Of a stretch of DNA of 64,000 nt, positions 39,109-48,097 are shown in pieces. The stretch spans positions 31,782 to 95,781 of the forward strand of contig JAKARZ010000002.1 of assembly GCA_021828405.1 (NCBI GenBank). The letters run 5' to 3'. The DNA is from Bacillota bacterium (GTDB lineage: Bacteria; Bacillota_E; Sulfobacillia; Sulfobacillales; JAIMBI01). A model generated the notes under the pieces. That model saw nothing but the letters and a program-made list of their open reading frames with translations. It made no database searches and was not told where the DNA came from. A program made the position numbers and the translations under genes. Each line of letters begins with the position of its first letter. Positions within the stretch are counted from its first letter, which is position 1.

Positions 39109-40248
39109 GTGGACTTTGAGCTGACGTCGGAACAACGGGGGCTGCGCGAATGGGCGCACGGCTTTGCGGAGCGCGAGATACGCCCCGTGGCCGCACGGTA
39201 CGATGAATTGGAGGAGATGCCCTGGGAGGTGCTGGCCAAGGCGGCGGAGGTTGGCCTGCTCTCGTACTTCATTCCGGAAGCGTACGGCGGAGGGGGCATC
39301 GAGCGGCTGTTGGACATGCTCATCATCCACGAAGAACTTTTCTGGGGCTGTGCCGGGATCGCCACGGCGATGGGGGGCGTTGGCCTCGCGTCCATCCCCA
39401 TCATGGAGCTGGGGAGCGAAGCGCAGCGGCGCCAGTGGCTGCCGCTCTTTTGTGACCCCCAGCATCCGCGCCTGGGTGCCATGTGCCTCACGGAGCCGCA
39501 GGCCGGCTCGGACGTGGTGGCGCTCAGCACGCGAGCCGAGCGCCATGGCGATCGCTACGTGCTCAATGGCACCAAGACCTTCATTACCAACGGGGGCATT
39601 GCGGACGTGTACGTGGTGTTTGCGCGCACGGATCCCAAGGGGGGATATGCGGGGGTCTCCGCATTTGTCGTGGATGCACAAACTCCGGGACTCACGGGGG
39701 GGAAAAAATTTCGGAAGTTGGGGCTCCGCGCGAGCCATACGGCTGAAGTGCACTTCGACCACGTCGAGGTGCCCGAAGCCAATCGGCTCGGCGACGAAAA
39801 CGCGGCGTTCTTAGGTGCAATGAAGATGCTGGAGCATTCGCGACCCTCGGTGGCCATCGCGGCGGTCGGGGTGGCCCGTGCCGCCTATGAGTACGCTTTA
39901 GACTATACCCGGGGCCGGGTGCAGTTTGGGCGGCCCATCTATTCCAACCAGGCCGTCTCGTTCCCGCTGGCGGACAGCCTGACGAAAATCGAGGCGGCCC
40001 GGCTGTTGGCGTACCGGGCGGCCTGGCTCGCGGACCACGAGCAGAGTTGCCAACTGGAAGGATCCATGGCGAAGGCGTTTGCCGGGGATATGGCCATGGA
40101 GACCGCCACCAGGGCCGTCCAGCTTATGGGGGGCTACGGCTACATGCGGGACTACCCGGTGGAAAAGTGGTTCCGGGATGCCAAGATCATGAGCATCTAC
40201 GAAGGCACGTCGGAAATTCAGCGCCGGGTCATGACTGACTTGATGTGA
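39109..40248 (+). CDS. acyl-CoA dehydrogenase (beta-oxidation operon)
   Basis: A 379-residue FAD-dependent dehydrogenase. It has LGAMCLTEPQAGSDVVALST, RYVLNGTKTFITNGG, QFGRPIYSNQAVSFPLADSL and AVQLMGGYGYMRDYPVEKWF. The catalytic Glu lies in MSIYEGTSEIQRR. The start is GTG 39109 with AGGAGGCAGAGG upstream; an ATG at 39046 lies in a non-homologous leader. SCP2 and thiolase genes follow on the same strand, so the operon should degrade fatty acyl-CoA. The protein at 5746-6915 is a distinct paralogue. Confidence 0.95.
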   Translation: MDFELTSEQRGLREWAHGFAEREIRPVAARYDELEEMPWEVLAKAAEVGLLSYFIPEAYGGGGIERLLDMLIIHEELFWGCAGIATAMGGVGLASIPIMELGSEAQRRQWLPLFCDPQHPRLGAMCLTEPQAGSDVVALSTRAERHGDRYVLNGTKTFITNGGIADVYVVFARTDPKGGYAGVSAFVVDAQTPGLTGGKKFRKLGLRASHTAEVHFDHVEVPEANRLGDENAAFLGAMKMLEHSRPSVAIAAVGVARAAYEYALDYTRGRVQFGRPIYSNQAVSFPLADSLTKIEAARLLAYRAAWLADHEQSCQLEGSMAKAFAGDMAMETATRAVQLMGGYGYMRDYPVEKWFRDAKIMSIYEGTSEIQRRVMTDLM

Positions 40249-40307
40249 GAACGTCGCCGGAACGGGTAGAGTGTCTCTGGGAACTTGATGCGAAGGAGAG
40301 TGGCGTG

Positions 40308-40640
40308 ATGGAACCGGAGAACGAGCGCGGACTGGCTTCAGGCCTGCAGGAGCGCCTAGCGGGCAAGTCGGCAGAGCAGCTGGCCGGGTCCCTGGGCGTA
40401 TACCAGATGCATCTGACGGGCGACGGGGGCGGGGATTACGTCTTGCGCATCACCGAGGAGGGAGCGGCGGTCGAGCGGGGCACCGCCGACAATCCCGGGG
40501 TGACGGCCACCATGACAGCGCAAGACTTTGCCGCGATGGCGGAGGGCCGGCTCAATCCCATGACCGCCTTCATGTCGGGGCGTCTCACGATTGCCGGATC
40601 CATGGGCCTGGCGATGAAGCTCGCCGGCCTGCTGGGCTGA
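40308..40640 (+). CDS. SCP2 sterol-binding domain protein
   Basis: A 110-residue protein formed by one SCP2 domain: LAGSLGVYQMHLTGDGGGDY, then VLRITEEGAAVERGTADNPG, VTATMTAQDFAAMAEGRLNP and AFMSGRLTIAGSMGLAMKL. It ends near LAGLLG. SCP2 domains bind acyl chains in a hydrophobic tunnel, so it probably carries acyl-CoA between the flanking dehydrogenase and thiolase. The ATG at 40308 follows AAGGAGAGTGGC. It ends one base before the thiolase start codon. Confidence 0.93.
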   Translation: MEPENERGLASGLQERLAGKSAEQLAGSLGVYQMHLTGDGGGDYVLRITEEGAAVERGTADNPGVTATMTAQDFAAMAEGRLNPMTAFMSGRLTIAGSMGLAMKLAGLLG

Positions 40641-40641
40641 C

Positions 40642-41781
40642 ATGGGCGAGGCATATTTGGTGGACGGCGCCCGCACGCCGTTTGGTCGGCGGGGAGGTAC
40701 GCTGGCGCACATGCGGCCCGATGATCTGGCCGCGCTGCCTCTCAATACGGTGGTGGAGCGGAGTGGCATCGACCCCGCCGCCCTGGATGACGTTCGGTTA
40801 GGAATAAGCACGCAGGTGGGCGAGCAGGGGCTTAATTTGGGCCGTCTGTTGCCTCTGGTGGCGGGACTGCCGGACACCGTACCCGGCGCCACGGTCAATC
40901 GCATGTGCGGATCGAGCCTGGAAACGTTTAATCAGTGCGCGCAGGGCATCATGTCGGGAACCTATGACCTCATGGTCGCGGCCGGGGTGGAGTCCATGAC
41001 ACGCGTGCCCATGATGTCCGATGGCGCCGGTCTCAACGCCCGTTTGCTTGAGCGCTATGACATCGTCCCCCAGGGACTGTCTGCGGAACTTATCGCCGAG
41101 CGGTGGCACTTCGACCGCGAGGCACTCGACGTGTTCAGCCTCGAGAGCCATCGACGGGCGCTGGCGGCGCAGGAGGCCGGTCGGTTCGACGCCGAGATTG
41201 TTCCGGTGCCGCCCGCAGGCGCGGGCGACCGCACTCCGGTTCAGCGCGACGAGGGTCCGCGACGGGACACCTCCCTGGCAAAATTGGCCGCCCTGAAGCC
41301 CGCCTTCAAGGCTGACGGCGTGGTCACGGCCGGCAATGCCAGCCAGTTGACTGACGGGGCGGCGGCGCTGCTGCTGGCCTCCGAGCAGGCGCTGGCCACC
41401 CACGATCTGACGCCGCGGGCGCGCGTGGTGGGGATGGCCCTCTCGGGTGTGGACCCGGTCATCATGCTGACGGGCCCGATACCGGCGACGCAGCGGATTC
41501 TGGATCGCACCGGCCTTGCCCTTGAGGACATGGACGTGATCGAGATCAACGAGGCTTTCGCGAGCGTGGTGCTGGCCTGGGGCGCCGAGTGGCACCCCGA
41601 CTGGTCTCGGGTCAATCCCAACGGGGGCGCCATCGCCCTGGGACACCCCCTGGGCGCTTCCGGGGCCCGGTTGGTCTTGACCGCGCTGCACGAACTGGAA
41701 GCGCGGCGCGGGCGCTATGCGCTCATCACCATGTGCATCGGGTGGGGTATGGGCATCGCCACGATCATCGAACGCATGTGA
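40642..41781 (+). CDS. thiolase (acetyl-CoA acyltransferase)
   Basis: A 379-residue enzyme that cleaves 3-ketoacyl-CoA or condenses two acetyl-CoA. The nucleophilic Cys is in VNRMCGSSLETFNQ, the His motifs are in EINEAFASVVLAWG and GGAIALGHPLGASGARLV, and the second Cys is in ITMCIGWGMG. That last motif is CIGGGMG in most thiolases, so one Gly is Trp here. It is the last gene of the dehydrogenase-SCP2-thiolase run and is followed by a strong hairpin. The degradative role is inferred from the operon. Confidence 0.95.
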   Translation: MGEAYLVDGARTPFGRRGGTLAHMRPDDLAALPLNTVVERSGIDPAALDDVRLGISTQVGEQGLNLGRLLPLVAGLPDTVPGATVNRMCGSSLETFNQCAQGIMSGTYDLMVAAGVESMTRVPMMSDGAGLNARLLERYDIVPQGLSAELIAERWHFDREALDVFSLESHRRALAAQEAGRFDAEIVPVPPAGAGDRTPVQRDEGPRRDTSLAKLAALKPAFKADGVVTAGNASQLTDGAAALLLASEQALATHDLTPRARVVGMALSGVDPVIMLTGPIPATQRILDRTGLALEDMDVIEINEAFASVVLAWGAEWHPDWSRVNPNGGAIALGHPLGASGARLVLTALHELEARRGRYALITMCIGWGMGIATIIERM

Positions 41782-41797
41782 GCGTGGGCACCGCACG

Positions 41798-41831
41798 AGC
41801 GGGGCTCGTCGCTTGAGCGCCGAGCCCCGCT
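41798..41831. terminator. bidirectional hairpin terminator
   Basis: AGCGGGGCTCG and CGAGCCCCGCT form a perfect 11-bp stem with a 12-base loop. It lies between two convergent genes (ends at 41781 and 41851), the expected place for a shared terminator. A T-run is lacking on both sides. Confidence 0.65.
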
Positions 41832-41850
41832 TGATCCGGTTGGAGGATAG

Positions 41851-43293
41851 TCAGCCGCCCGGTGTGGTGGGGGTGGCCGACGGCACAAACACAAACCAGC
41901 CATGCGGGCTGCTGGCGACCACTTCGTTGACTCCAATGCCCATGAGCAGGGTCGGGGGCTGCCCGCCGCTGCCCCCCGGGATGGCGGGTAGTGCCTGCCA
42001 CGCACCGGCTTGCTGGATATAGCGGTACAGGTGGCCCTCCGGGCCGCTGTACAGTAGATTGCCGTTCCCGTTGGCGGCCAGAGCGCCGGTGCCCGAACTG
42101 TTGGCGATCGGCGTGGGCAGGATGCTCCAAGCCCCGGTGGCTGGGCTGTACTGTTCCACGAGCCCCGGCGGCCCGGGGAGAAAAGCCGCGACTGCGCCGT
42201 TCGGCTCCAGCACCAAGCTGGTGGGGCTCGACCCATTGGGCCAGGGTGCCGCCATCGGAGTCCAGTGCTGCCCCCCATCATTGGAAAGGAGCAACGGACC
42301 CACGCCGCTCTGCCCTGAGCTGGGCGCCAGTAGCACGACGATGTGAGAACCATCAGGGCTCACGGCAAAGGTCGACACCACAAAATGCCGCGGCGGAGCA
42401 TAGAGTGTCCGCCAAGTCCCCGCCGGTGTCCATACGCGAATCACGCCGCCCGCAAGCACCCAATATTCGTTCGCGACGGCCACCGTCTGGAGAACCGGCA
42501 CCCCCGGCAGGGCAATGGGGGTCCAGTTGGCCCGCAATCCACTCCGCACGTAAAGAGACTGCGTCCCGCCCGCGTCTTCGGTGAGCAACAGACTGTGCGT
42601 CGGATCCGAGGGGAGCGCGGCAATCTGGCTCCGCACCACGTTGACGCCCGGCGCTGCCGCCCAGTGGCTCGTCACCCCATCCAGCACGGCCCAGAGAGCC
42701 CCTGACGTTACGTACGCGTAAGGCCCTGCGGCGGTGAACGACGTGAGCGGCTTGTTGCTGCCGGCCTGCCAGCGCCCCGCTGCCGGCGCCAGCACCTTCG
42801 CCGGAGATATGTTCTGCATCTGGTTGTGGACGATGTCCCAAACCGCCGCCGAGTGGCGGAATCCGACAGCTATCGTGCCCGAAGCAGTTTTCACCGATAC
42901 GACCGCATCGGTGAGGGCACCCTGCCACTTGAGCCGACCCAAATATGTTGTTTCCTCGGCCTGGGCGCTGGCCGTGCTGGCATAAGCCGGCACAATGGCG
43001 GACGGCACCAAACCCGGCCACGCGCTTTTTTGCGAGGCGCGGCTGGCACTGGCGGGGCGCGCGGGCTGGTGGAGCAGCAGACGCGCCACGTTGGGCCGCA
43101 CGCTTGCGCCTACAGCCACCAGCAGGAGCGCCGCCGCGCTCGCCTTCCAGGCGAACGGCACGGTCCGGACGGACCGACGCCGCGGCCGATGGCCAGCGGG
43201 CGTCCAGTGAGGGTCGAACTCCACATGCAGGCGGGAGAGGGACTCGTCCAGCATGAGACCCAGGGGATCCCCGGGCTTCTTGGTGTCGTCCAG
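41851..43293 (-). CDS. membrane-anchored beta-propeller protein paired with an ECF sigma factor
   Basis: About 480 residues. A cytoplasmic N-terminal segment (SRLHVEFDPHWTPAGHRPRR), one membrane helix (WKASAAALLLVAVGASV, near residue 55) and a large outside domain follow. The outside domain has repeated W/F-containing blades (YAYVTSGALWAVLDGVTSHW, LLLTEDAGGTQSLYVRSG, PLLLSNDGGQHWTPM) resembling sialidase/BNR propellers. As it follows a sigma gene it is probably its membrane anti-sigma or sensor, but no known anti-sigma domain is visible. A strong AGGAGGTGAGG lies 8 bp before a CTG at 43293, directly after the sigma stop; the first ATG (43254) has no ribosome site. Confidence 0.7.
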   Translation of the reverse strand: MDDTKKPGDPLGLMLDESLSRLHVEFDPHWTPAGHRPRRRSVRTVPFAWKASAAALLLVAVGASVRPNVARLLLHQPARPASASRASQKSAWPGLVPSAIVPAYASTASAQAEETTYLGRLKWQGALTDAVVSVKTASGTIAVGFRHSAAVWDIVHNQMQNISPAKVLAPAAGRWQAGSNKPLTSFTAAGPYAYVTSGALWAVLDGVTSHWAAAPGVNVVRSQIAALPSDPTHSLLLTEDAGGTQSLYVRSGLRANWTPIALPGVPVLQTVAVANEYWVLAGGVIRVWTPAGTWRTLYAPPRHFVVSTFAVSPDGSHIVVLLAPSSGQSGVGPLLLSNDGGQHWTPMAAPWPNGSSPTSLVLEPNGAVAAFLPGPPGLVEQYSPATGAWSILPTPIANSSGTGALAANGNGNLLYSGPEGHLYRYIQQAGAWQALPAIPGGSGGQPPTLLMGIGVNEVVASSPHGWFVFVPSATPTTPGG

Positions 43294-43812
43294 CTACCTC
43301 ACCTCCTCGTGTACGATCGGCTCCAGGAACGGACGCAGATGCTGCCTCGCCCGAAACAGGCGCGTCTTCACCATCTGCTCCGACAGGCCCAGCGTTTCTG
43401 CCGTATCCTTCAGTGACTGGTCCAGGTAGTAAAAGAGGAGGATCACCTGGCGCTCCACCGGCTTCAGGTGTCCGATGGCCTCGTAGACGGCCAGCGCCTG
43501 CTCGCGGTCCGGGCCCGCCGGCGCCCCCGCACGGAGATCCTGAGGATCCACACTGTCTTCCGGGTGCCGGTGATGGTAGCGCATCCGGTCGCGGCACAGG
43601 TTCAGCACCGTCTGGTACAGCAGGGCGGGAGACAGCGTGTCGGCTCCGGCGCGCAACGCGTGCCGCCACAGCCTATAGAACGCTTCCTGCGCCACATCCT
43701 CGGCCTCGCTGCGGTCGTGGAGGGTCACTAGAGCTAAGCGCAAGGCCCGATCGCCGTTATGCGCCACAAAATCTGTGTAGGTTTGGTCTACCGCGCCGCC
43801 CAGCTTGGCCAC
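43294..43812 (-). CDS. ECF sigma factor
   Basis: A 172-residue extracytoplasmic-function sigma factor. Region 2 has LVTLHDRSEAEDVAQEAFYRLW and ALLYQTVLNLCRDRMRY. Region 4 has HLKPVERQVILLFYYLDQSLKDTAETLGLSEQMVKTRLFRARQ, of which the helix-turn-helix is DTAETLGLSEQMVKTRLF. The start is GTG 43812 with GGAGGGTAG. The next gene downstream encodes a membrane propeller protein, giving a sigma/sensor module like the one at 48098-49541. Its targets are unknown. Confidence 0.93.
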   Translation of the reverse strand: MAKLGGAVDQTYTDFVAHNGDRALRLALVTLHDRSEAEDVAQEAFYRLWRHALRAGADTLSPALLYQTVLNLCRDRMRYHHRHPEDSVDPQDLRAGAPAGPDREQALAVYEAIGHLKPVERQVILLFYYLDQSLKDTAETLGLSEQMVKTRLFRARQHLRPFLEPIVHEEVR

Positions 43813-43868
43813 CTACCCTCCGTGCCCCAACATCTCGATAACGCTTGGTGCTACGTCGAGGTTACACT

Positions 43869-44879
43869 ATGAACGCCGGGTTTGTCTTGCCCCGGGGCCG
43901 ATATGGGATCCGTTTTCCGAGCATGTCACAATCGACGGGGGGTCGCACCGTGGAACCGTCCCGTTTCGAATCCGCGCCCCAGTCGAACGCCCTGGCCGCC
44001 GCGATGGGCGTGGCCGTCGGCTTGTTTGTCGTGAAAGTCGCCCTGGCGTGGTTTGGCGGTAGTTTGACGCTGTGGAGTGATGCAGGCCACTCCCTGGCCG
44101 ACGTGGTCTTCATGGGGTCGGCCTTCATGGCGGCCCGCATCGCGGTACGGCCCCCGTCCCCGGTGATGACGTGGGGGTATCCGCGCGCGGGCGTGCTGGT
44201 AGGGTTGCTGTCCGCGCTGGCGCTGGTCGCCTTGTCGGCGGGACTGTTGGCCGAGGCGTGGCTGTCGTGGCTGCACCCCGCCCGCCCGGTCGTCTGGACG
44301 ATGGTGGTGGGGGGAGCCGTGGGCGTGGCCGCCAATTTGGCCGTGGGCCACCGCGTCCGGCCCCACGGGCCTCACGGCCGCCAGGATCTGAACCTGCGGA
44401 GCGCGTGGCTGCACCTGGTGGGCGATGCGGCTACGTCGCTCGCCGTGATCCTGGCCGGCCTGGCGATTTGGTGGACCGACTTTCTCCGGGCCGACGCGAT
44501 TGGCGCGGCGGTGATCGCGGTGGCCATGGCGGTCAGTAGCGCCGGCATCGTGCGCGACGCGTGGCGAGTACTCATGGAGGCGGCTCCCCGGGACCTGTCG
44601 CTGGACGCGGTGGCGGCGGCCATGGCGGCGACGAGCGGGGTGGAGTCCATCCACCACGTGCATATCTGGGCGATCACGCCGGGCGAGTGGGCGCTCTCGG
44701 CCCATGTGGAGGTGAGCACCGCACGGACCCTCCGCGATGGGTTGGCGGTCATTCGCACCTTGGACGAGCGCCTTCGCGAAGGATTTGGGATCCATCATGC
44801 CACGCTGCAGATCGAGATCGCCGACGACAGCGACCCGCGGGGCCACGAGCACCGTGTGGGGCTGCCCGACGAACACTGA
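43869..44879 (+). CDS. cation diffusion facilitator (CDF) transporter
   Basis: About 336 residues with six membrane helices. Helix 2 has the metal site SDAGHSLADVVFMGSAF and helix 5 SAWLHLVGDAATSLAV, the two HxxxD/HxxGD motifs of CDF exporters for zinc, cobalt or iron. The cytoplasmic ZT-dimer domain contains SGVESIHHVHIWAITPGEW. ATG 43869 follows GAGGTTACACT; ATG 43923 is an alternative with no ribosome site. It is divergent from the ECF sigma gene. Metal specificity is not evident. Confidence 0.92.
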   Translation: MNAGFVLPRGRYGIRFPSMSQSTGGRTVEPSRFESAPQSNALAAAMGVAVGLFVVKVALAWFGGSLTLWSDAGHSLADVVFMGSAFMAARIAVRPPSPVMTWGYPRAGVLVGLLSALALVALSAGLLAEAWLSWLHPARPVVWTMVVGGAVGVAANLAVGHRVRPHGPHGRQDLNLRSAWLHLVGDAATSLAVILAGLAIWWTDFLRADAIGAAVIAVAMAVSSAGIVRDAWRVLMEAAPRDLSLDAVAAAMAATSGVESIHHVHIWAITPGEWALSAHVEVSTARTLRDGLAVIRTLDERLREGFGIHHATLQIEIADDSDPRGHEHRVGLPDEH

Positions 44880-44922
44880 GGCACGACGCAGCGCGAAGAG
44901 AACTGTCAAGGGGGACGGGACG

Positions 44923-45420
44923 ATGGCCAAGGACAATTCGTTTGATGTGGTATCCGAGCCGGACTGGGGGGAGCTCACCAACGCGATTGACCAGACACGG
45001 CATGAGGTGGCCAACCGCTATGATTTTCGTGGCCAGGATGTCGAGGTGGCGTACGACCGGAAGCAGCAGCGGATTGTGCTGGACGCTCCTGCGGGCATGG
45101 TCATGGACGCACTGGTGGCCACGCTGGAACAGCGATGCGCGCGCCGGGACGTATCCCTCCGATTCTTGGAAAAAGGAGAACCCGAGCGGCATGGCATGGA
45201 TCGGGCCCGCCTGACGATTCGGATCAAGAGCGGGATCGAAACCGAGGTGGCCAAGAAGATTCAGCAGGCGGTGCGCGCCCTGAAACTGAAGGTGGACAGC
45301 CAAATTCAAGGCAACGTCGTGAGGGTCAGCGGCAAGAACCGCGATGACCTGCAGGCCATCATTCGCGAGTTGGAAAGCCAGGATTTTGGCATAGAACTGG
45401 CGTTTACCAATTATCGGTGA
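44923..45420 (+). CDS. yajQ: YajQ-family nucleotide-binding protein
   Basis: A 165-residue protein, nearly exactly the family length. It has NSFDVVSEPDWGELTNAIDQ, HEVANRYDFRG, HGMDRARLTIRIKSGIETE, KKIQQAVRALKLKVDSQIQG and GKNRDDLQAIIRELESQDF. YajQ proteins have two ferredoxin-like domains and some bind cyclic di-GMP. ATG 44923 is used. The 3' end overlaps the convergent fur-type gene by 17 bp. Confidence 0.96.
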   Translation: MAKDNSFDVVSEPDWGELTNAIDQTRHEVANRYDFRGQDVEVAYDRKQQRIVLDAPAGMVMDALVATLEQRCARRDVSLRFLEKGEPERHGMDRARLTIRIKSGIETEVAKKIQQAVRALKLKVDSQIQGNVVRVSGKNRDDLQAIIRELESQDFGIELAFTNYR

Positions 45421-45877
45421 CGCCGACTGGGGCTGGCGCCATGCCGCGGGCACAGTCGGCGCACTGGCCCTGAAACACGACCGCTACGGCCCGCACATCG
45501 AAGCGTTCGCGGTCTTCCGGCGAAAGGTCCAGGGACGCCACGCCGACCGGCGCCACATCGAACCAGCGTCGACAGCGGTCACAGCAAAAATGGTGGTGGG
45601 GAGTCAGCCACATGCCGTAAAGTACACTACCGTCGCGGGCTGGCAGTTCCTCCACCAAACCCACGCGCGTCAACTCGGCCAGGATGTTGTAAATCGTGCC
45701 CCGCGCCAATTCCGATAGTTGGGGACGCAGCGCCTCGTGCAACTCGTCGGCGCTCCAGTGGCGGCCGACTTCTTGCATCATCCTGTCGAGAACCAGCCGC
45801 CGCTGCGGCGTGACCCTAAGCCGTTTGGTGCGAAGCCACTCCTCCGCGGACGGCCGCTCCAACGATAGTGGTTCCAA
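45404..45877 (-). CDS. Fur/PerR-family metal-dependent repressor
   Basis: A 157-residue regulator. The winged helix contains RVTPQRRLVLDRMMQE, HWSADELHEAL and RGTIYNILAELTRVGLVEEL. The dimerisation domain has the metal motif MWLTPHHHFCCDRCRRWFD and a second Cys pair (GQCADCARG), together forming the structural zinc site. Fur, PerR and Zur types cannot be told apart with confidence. ATG 45877 is preceded by a GGAGG-like site (AAGGAGGCG). Its end overlaps yajQ. Confidence 0.92.
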   Translation of the reverse strand: MEPLSLERPSAEEWLRTKRLRVTPQRRLVLDRMMQEVGRHWSADELHEALRPQLSELARGTIYNILAELTRVGLVEELPARDGSVLYGMWLTPHHHFCCDRCRRWFDVAPVGVASLDLSPEDRERFDVRAVAVVFQGQCADCARGMAPAPVGVTDNW

Positions 45878-46122
45878 CGAACCAAGCGCCTCCTTATTGC
45901 ATCCCTTTCAATCCTGGAGCCCTTCGCCCCGCGAGCCGCTGCCACGAACACGCGCAGTCCGTCAGCCGGACGTACCGGTAGTCAAAGTGTACCACGGGGT
46001 TGCGGGGGCAGGTCGGCGCCGCGTTGCGTCCGCTGCCGCTATTTGGGCGAAGGAATCTCGGGCGATGTAGCGAAGGGGACTAAACACTGGTGACGAACAG
46101 CGCATCCCGGGGAGGCATGCAC

Positions 46123-47388
46123 ATGGACAAGAGGCCAAAAGCAGGGAGAAGCCCGCGCTGGCTTTGGTGGGTGGCTGGCCTCATGATGGCCAACGGCACC
46201 TATGCCCTGACCGTCATGGGCGTACTCATCGGACCGCTTAAACACCTCTGGGGGCTCGGGCCGGCCGCGGAAGCGCTGCTGGCGTCCGCAGCCATCGCTG
46301 GTACTGTGGTGGGCAGTTTGGGAGCCGGCCTGCTGAGCGACCGCTACGGCCGGCGTGGAGTGATGCTGGTGTCCGCCGGTATCATGCTGGTGGCCACGGC
46401 GGTATCGGCCGCCGTGCTGACCTATCCGGCCTTGGCGGCGTCCCGCTTCGTGCTGGGAATGGGCCTGGGTGCCGACTTCGCAGTGATGCTACCGTACGTG
46501 GGGGAGTTGGCACCCCGCCTGTCCCGCGGTGGCCTAATGGTGCTGGTGATGTGGATCGGCGATCTGGGCCAGCTTGTGGCGTATGCCTCCGGCCTTGCCG
46601 TCCAGAGCGTCGGGGACATCCGTCTGGTGTTGGGTGCTGGCGGCCTCTTTCTCCTGCCAACCCTCGCGCTTCGGTGGCGCCTCCCCGAGTCCCCGCTGTG
46701 GGCGCGGCGCCGCCCCGGCAACGTGCGGCAAATTTCTCGGCAGCTCGCCCGACCGTACCGGCCCGCGTTGGTGCGAGCAGCGGTGCCCTGGTTTCTGCAT
46801 CAAATTACCGGACAGGGCCTTGGGGTGTTCCTGCCCCTCCTGATGGTGGCCCTCGGGTCCGGGCGAGGGGATCTCCGGTCGGTCGAAACCAAGGGGATTG
46901 CGCTGGTGGCCGCCTGGTTCACGATTCGTCTCATCGACCGCTGGGGACGGCGGCCGCTTCAATTGTGGGGATTCGGGCTACGCGCCGGGGCATTGGCCCT
47001 TCTGGGCCTGGGCGCACTGGTCACCCGATCCCCCGCCGCCTACTGGTCTCTGTCGCTGGTGGCGCTTGCGCTGGCGGCCGGTGCGTTCGGGCCGGACAAG
47101 ACCACGGTCGTGCTGGCCGCAGAGTCGCTAGGCACCGGCGTGCGCACAACCGGGCAGGGGGTATGCGAAGCGGTCGGTCGCCTTGGCGGCGCGCTCGGGG
47201 TGTTCCTGGTGGGGATGTTGCTCGCCAACCACCAACTGGCACTCGGCTTGTTGCTCATGGCCAGCGCCGCCGCCGCCGGTGCGTGGGTGACCCGCCGGTG
47301 GACACCGGAAACCGCCGGCCAGGGACTACCTGACGCCCCGCTCGAGGTGCGGGGGCCCGCGTCGTCACCAAAGACCGCGTGCCGCTGA
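46123..47388 (+). CDS. MFS transporter
   Basis: A 421-residue protein with twelve predicted helices. The loop 2-3 motif is GAGLLSDRYGRRGVMLVSAG. RFVLGMGLGADFAVMLPYVGE resembles the sugar and aromatic-acid transporter groups. The second half has the motif LIDRWGRRPLQLWGF and ends in a Pro-rich tail. The start is ATG 46123 with GGGGAGG 7 bp upstream. The substrate is unknown. It is unrelated in subfamily to the MFS gene at 12953-14197. Confidence 0.88.
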   Translation: MDKRPKAGRSPRWLWWVAGLMMANGTYALTVMGVLIGPLKHLWGLGPAAEALLASAAIAGTVVGSLGAGLLSDRYGRRGVMLVSAGIMLVATAVSAAVLTYPALAASRFVLGMGLGADFAVMLPYVGELAPRLSRGGLMVLVMWIGDLGQLVAYASGLAVQSVGDIRLVLGAGGLFLLPTLALRWRLPESPLWARRRPGNVRQISRQLARPYRPALVRAAVPWFLHQITGQGLGVFLPLLMVALGSGRGDLRSVETKGIALVAAWFTIRLIDRWGRRPLQLWGFGLRAGALALLGLGALVTRSPAAYWSLSLVALALAAGAFGPDKTTVVLAAESLGTGVRTTGQGVCEAVGRLGGALGVFLVGMLLANHQLALGLLLMASAAAAGAWVTRRWTPETAGQGLPDAPLEVRGPASSPKTACR

Positions 47389-48097
47389 CGCCGGCTGAAG
47401 ACAGCAAAGGCACGCCGCCAGGCAGGAACAGTGCGGCCACACACGGTGGCGCTACCTACGCACACAAGGGCGATGGGGTGGCTAACATGCGACGGCTCGT
47501 CGTCGCAGCGGCAGGCGATGTGCTGGCAACCCTGGCGGGGATGCGGCTCAGTGCGGCCCGCCTGCCCTCGCGTCCTGTGCTCCCCCGATGCTGAACGCCG
47601 TGGGGCAGCAGAAAGATGGGCTCGGCACCCACACGGCGCCAATGTGCCAGCAGGTAGAGCACCCGATGGCGTACATTCGCGATTAAGCGCCGCGCGCGCG
47701 GTGCATTTCGATCGGGTGGTGGTGTCAGTGCGCGTGATTCGCGTCGTCTGCCGCGGACCCGGGGGCTGCTCCACGGCGACGCGGCCGAGGATGCCCGAGC
47801 GCCAGCCCCGCCGCGGGATAAACTTTGCCCAGTGCCGGACAACAGCACATCATCACCAAACCCTCGGTGCTGCCAAACGCTTGTGCTACTACCACGTCTA
47901 CGCCGGCCACCTGATAGACGGGACGGAACGCGAGAAACAGCGACGGTGCGGGGGCCATGAAGCCAAATGTGAGGGCCACCAGCCAGCCCCGGCCGGTGCA
48001 CCGCGGCGGATCCTTGGGGGGTCAGAGCGTTCATGAGACACTCTGTCCACGCCGTCCCCGCTCAAGACGACGGTCGGACAGAGAACAGCGTCGTTCC
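47389..48097. other. 709-bp stretch without a recognisable intact gene
   Basis: No frame has a ribosome site plus family motifs. A minus-strand segment (47725-47979) encodes a hydrophobic peptide (ALTFGFMAPAPSLFLAFRPV, then VDVVVAQAFGSTEGLV) that could be the remnant of a membrane transporter, but it is short and without a clear start. It fits the decayed character of the region that follows. Confidence 0.4.

Noticed and set aside
47725..47979. 84-codon hydrophobic minus-strand frame as a gene
   Set aside because: It has no ribosome site and no clear family; at most it is a remnant of a membrane protein.
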